A DNA stretch of 64,000 nt from Embleya scabrispora. GTDB taxonomy: Bacteria > Actinomycetota > Actinomycetes > Streptomycetales > Streptomycetaceae. This document shows, in pieces, positions 62,586 through 64,000 of the stretch. A model generated the notes under the pieces. It did not search any database, had not been told where the DNA came from, and saw only the letters and a program-made list of their open reading frames with translations. Positions within the stretch are counted from its first letter, which is position 1, and every line of letters begins with the position of its first letter. Both the position numbers and the translations under genes were made by a program. The DNA is taken from positions 992,001 to 1,056,000 of the forward strand of contig NZ_MWQN01000002.1 in assembly GCF_002024165.1 (NCBI RefSeq), given 5' to 3'.

Positions 62586-64000
62586 ATGAACCACGACACG
62601 GCTACGAACCCGAAGGTGGCACCGGCGGCGCCCGCCACCCCGGCATCCACGGCAACCGCCGCCCCGGCAACCACCGTCGCCGCCCGAACCGGCGCCGCCT
62701 TCGCGCTGCTGGCCGCCGTACAGGCCGTCCTCAACACCTCGGTCACCATCACCTCGGCCGCCGGCCCCGACATCGCCGCCGACCTCGGCCTCGGTGCCTC
62801 CGGCCTGGTCTGGACCGGCGCCGCCTACACCCTCGCCTTCAGCGGCCTGCTCCTGCTCGGCGGCCGGATGGCCGACCGGTACGGCCGCCGCAACGCCTTC
62901 CGGGCCGGCATCGCCCTGTTCGCCGCCGCCTCGCTGGCCGGCGCGCTCGTCCCCGGCGGAAGTTGGCTGATCACCATCCGGCTGCTCCAGGGCGCCGGTG
63001 CCGCGGTGGCCGCACCCGCCGCGATGGCCCTGGTCGGCGACGTGTTCCCGGTCGAGGCCGCCCGACGACGTGCGATGGCCGCGTGGGGCGGACTCTCCGG
63101 CGTCGGCGCCGCGTTGGGCATGCAACTCGCCGGCGCCACCGCCACCTGGGCCTCGTGGCGATGGTCCTTCGTCGCCCTCGCCCTGGTCGGCTTCATGGTC
63201 GCGGCCCTGGCCGGGCGATACCTGCCGGCGGGCCCGACGCCGACGCGCGGTCGGGTGGACGTACTCGGCGCGGCCCTCGTCACCGGCGGTGTCGCGCTGC
63301 TCAGCCTGGGCCTGGTGGCCGTCGGCACACACGGCTGGCTCACCTCCGCCGTACTGCTGCCGATCGGCGCCGGATTCGGGCTCCTGCTCGGCTTCGGCGT
63401 GGCCGAGAACCGGGTCGCCGCGCCGCTGATGCCGCTGCGCTTCCTGGCCTCGGGCCGTCGGGTCGGCGCGCTGGCCACCGGCATGCTCGCACCGATCGCC
63501 GGATCGTCGGCGGCGTTCCTGATGTCGCTCTACTTCCAGCGCGTGCTCGGCTGGTCCGCGCTGCGCTCGGCGCTGGGCTTCGTCCCGTACACCCTCGCGC
63601 TGATCGCGGTCAGCGCCACCAGTGTGCCGATCGTGGCCCGGCTCGGCGCCCGGCGGACCGCGTTCCTCGGACTGGTCACGATGGCGCTCGCGTTCCTGCT
63701 GTTCGGCCGGATCGACGCGGAATCCGCCTACGTCGGCGCGCCGTTGGTGGGCATGCTCGTCCTTCCCGTCGGGATCGGACTGACCGCCGCCGCAGCGGTG
63801 GTCGGCGCGACGCGGGGCGTGTCGGCCGGGGACGCCGCACTGGCCGGCGGCGCCTTCAACACCTCGATGCTGATGGGCCCGACCATCGGCATGGCCCTGT
63901 TCGCCTCGCTCGCCGACGCCCACACCGGCACCGGCCCGTCCCCGGAGCAGGCCGCCACCGACGGCTACGTCTTCGCCTTCCACGCCGCGGCAGCGCTGTT
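62586..64000 (+). CDS. DHA2-family MFS exporter (3' partial)
   Basis: At least 471 residues, running off the window end. After an Ala/Pro/Thr-rich N-terminus (1-32) come MFS helices with VLNTSVTITSAAGPDIAADL (helix 1), GGRMADRYGRRNA in loop 2-3 and motif C-like LSGVGAALGMQLAG. About 13 helices are visible, consistent with a 14-helix drug exporter. ATG at 62586 with AAGAGGG six to seven bases upstream. Controlled most likely by the divergent TetR. Confidence 0.9.
   Translation, partial: MNHDTATNPKVAPAAPATPASTATAAPATTVAARTGAAFALLAAVQAVLNTSVTITSAAGPDIAADLGLGASGLVWTGAAYTLAFSGLLLLGGRMADRYGRRNAFRAGIALFAAASLAGALVPGGSWLITIRLLQGAGAAVAAPAAMALVGDVFPVEAARRRAMAAWGGLSGVGAALGMQLAGATATWASWRWSFVALALVGFMVAALAGRYLPAGPTPTRGRVDVLGAALVTGGVALLSLGLVAVGTHGWLTSAVLLPIGAGFGLLLGFGVAENRVAAPLMPLRFLASGRRVGALATGMLAPIAGSSAAFLMSLYFQRVLGWSALRSALGFVPYTLALIAVSATSVPIVARLGARRTAFLGLVTMALAFLLFGRIDAESAYVGAPLVGMLVLPVGIGLTAAAAVVGATRGVSAGDAALAGGAFNTSMLMGPTIGMALFASLADAHTGTGPSPEQAATDGYVFAFHAAAAL

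Noticed and set aside
1-64000. tRNA, rRNA or riboswitch
   Set aside because: No cloverleaf-like sequence, CCA-end context or conserved riboswitch core was recognised by eye; a covariance search would be needed to exclude small RNAs.

Overview
The window is very GC-rich, with strong third-position GC bias, GTG and TTG starts, and many tightly overlapping genes. The gene families (NarL and OmpR two-component pairs, DUF6461, DUF5997, SigE-type sigma factors, actinobacterial QcrB, a LanL-type lanthipeptide synthetase) point to a Streptomyces- or Embleya-like actinomycete chromosome, probably an accessory or arm region. I see no rRNA, tRNA, CRISPR array, insertion sequence or phage gene. Several broken genes and repeat blocks suggest a region in flux.

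Left part (1-24.5 kb). A secreted NucA/NucB-type nuclease (cut by the window edge) converges on a DUF6461 gene, followed by a Z-type isoprenyl transferase. A long minus-strand operon (about 11.74 down to 4.03 kb) then encodes an NCS2 purine/pyrimidine permease with a frameshift, the three subunits of a molybdenum hydroxylase of the form II CO-dehydrogenase-like/xanthine dehydrogenase type (coxM, coxS, coxL), CoxG, a nitrilase-fold amidohydrolase and a two-domain YCII protein. Next to it are a PucR regulator and the divergent allH-allF-allG set, homologous to the three-subunit oxamate carbamoyltransferase of the E. coli allantoin pathway. After an AbiEii-like gene and a NarL-type two-component pair come the hydroxylase maturation genes: MoxR, a CoxE-like VWA protein and XdhC. 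Together these look like a purine or cyclic-ureide nitrogen catabolic island.

Middle part (24.5-40 kb). Fragments of a rhomboid-like gene, a response regulator and an MFS transporter lie among small unknown genes. A lanthipeptide locus at 27.9-30.8 kb has a 55-residue precursor and a lyase-kinase-cyclase synthetase whose cyclase keeps three cysteine zinc ligands (CCG type). A secreted lipase-like hydrolase follows it. Further on are a DUF5997/LysR-sensor pair, a 25-bp tandem repeat, a hemerythrin protein beside an orphan cytochrome b (QcrB), and an LCP cell-wall ligase.

Right part (40-64 kb). A DHA2 exporter is divergent from a two-module Lrp/AsnC regulator. Then come a SigE sigma factor with a membrane partner, a glycosyltransferase pair, small secreted or Cys-rich proteins, and remnants of a sigma factor and a dihydrofolate-reductase-like gene. 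An orphan NarL-type kinase precedes an OmpR-type pair whose kinase gene runs 169 bp antisense into a tetR gene. That TetR is divergent from an apparent catabolic operon (CaiB-family CoA transferase, MFS importer, amidase) with a perfect palindromic operator between them. A secreted phospholipase A2 and trmO follow. The most unusual structure is at 59.4-61.7 kb: a roughly 2.3-kb non-coding region in which about five ~207-bp repeats are mirrored by five inverted copies around a 213-bp spacer. The window ends in a TetR/DHA2 exporter pair, the exporter being truncated by the edge.
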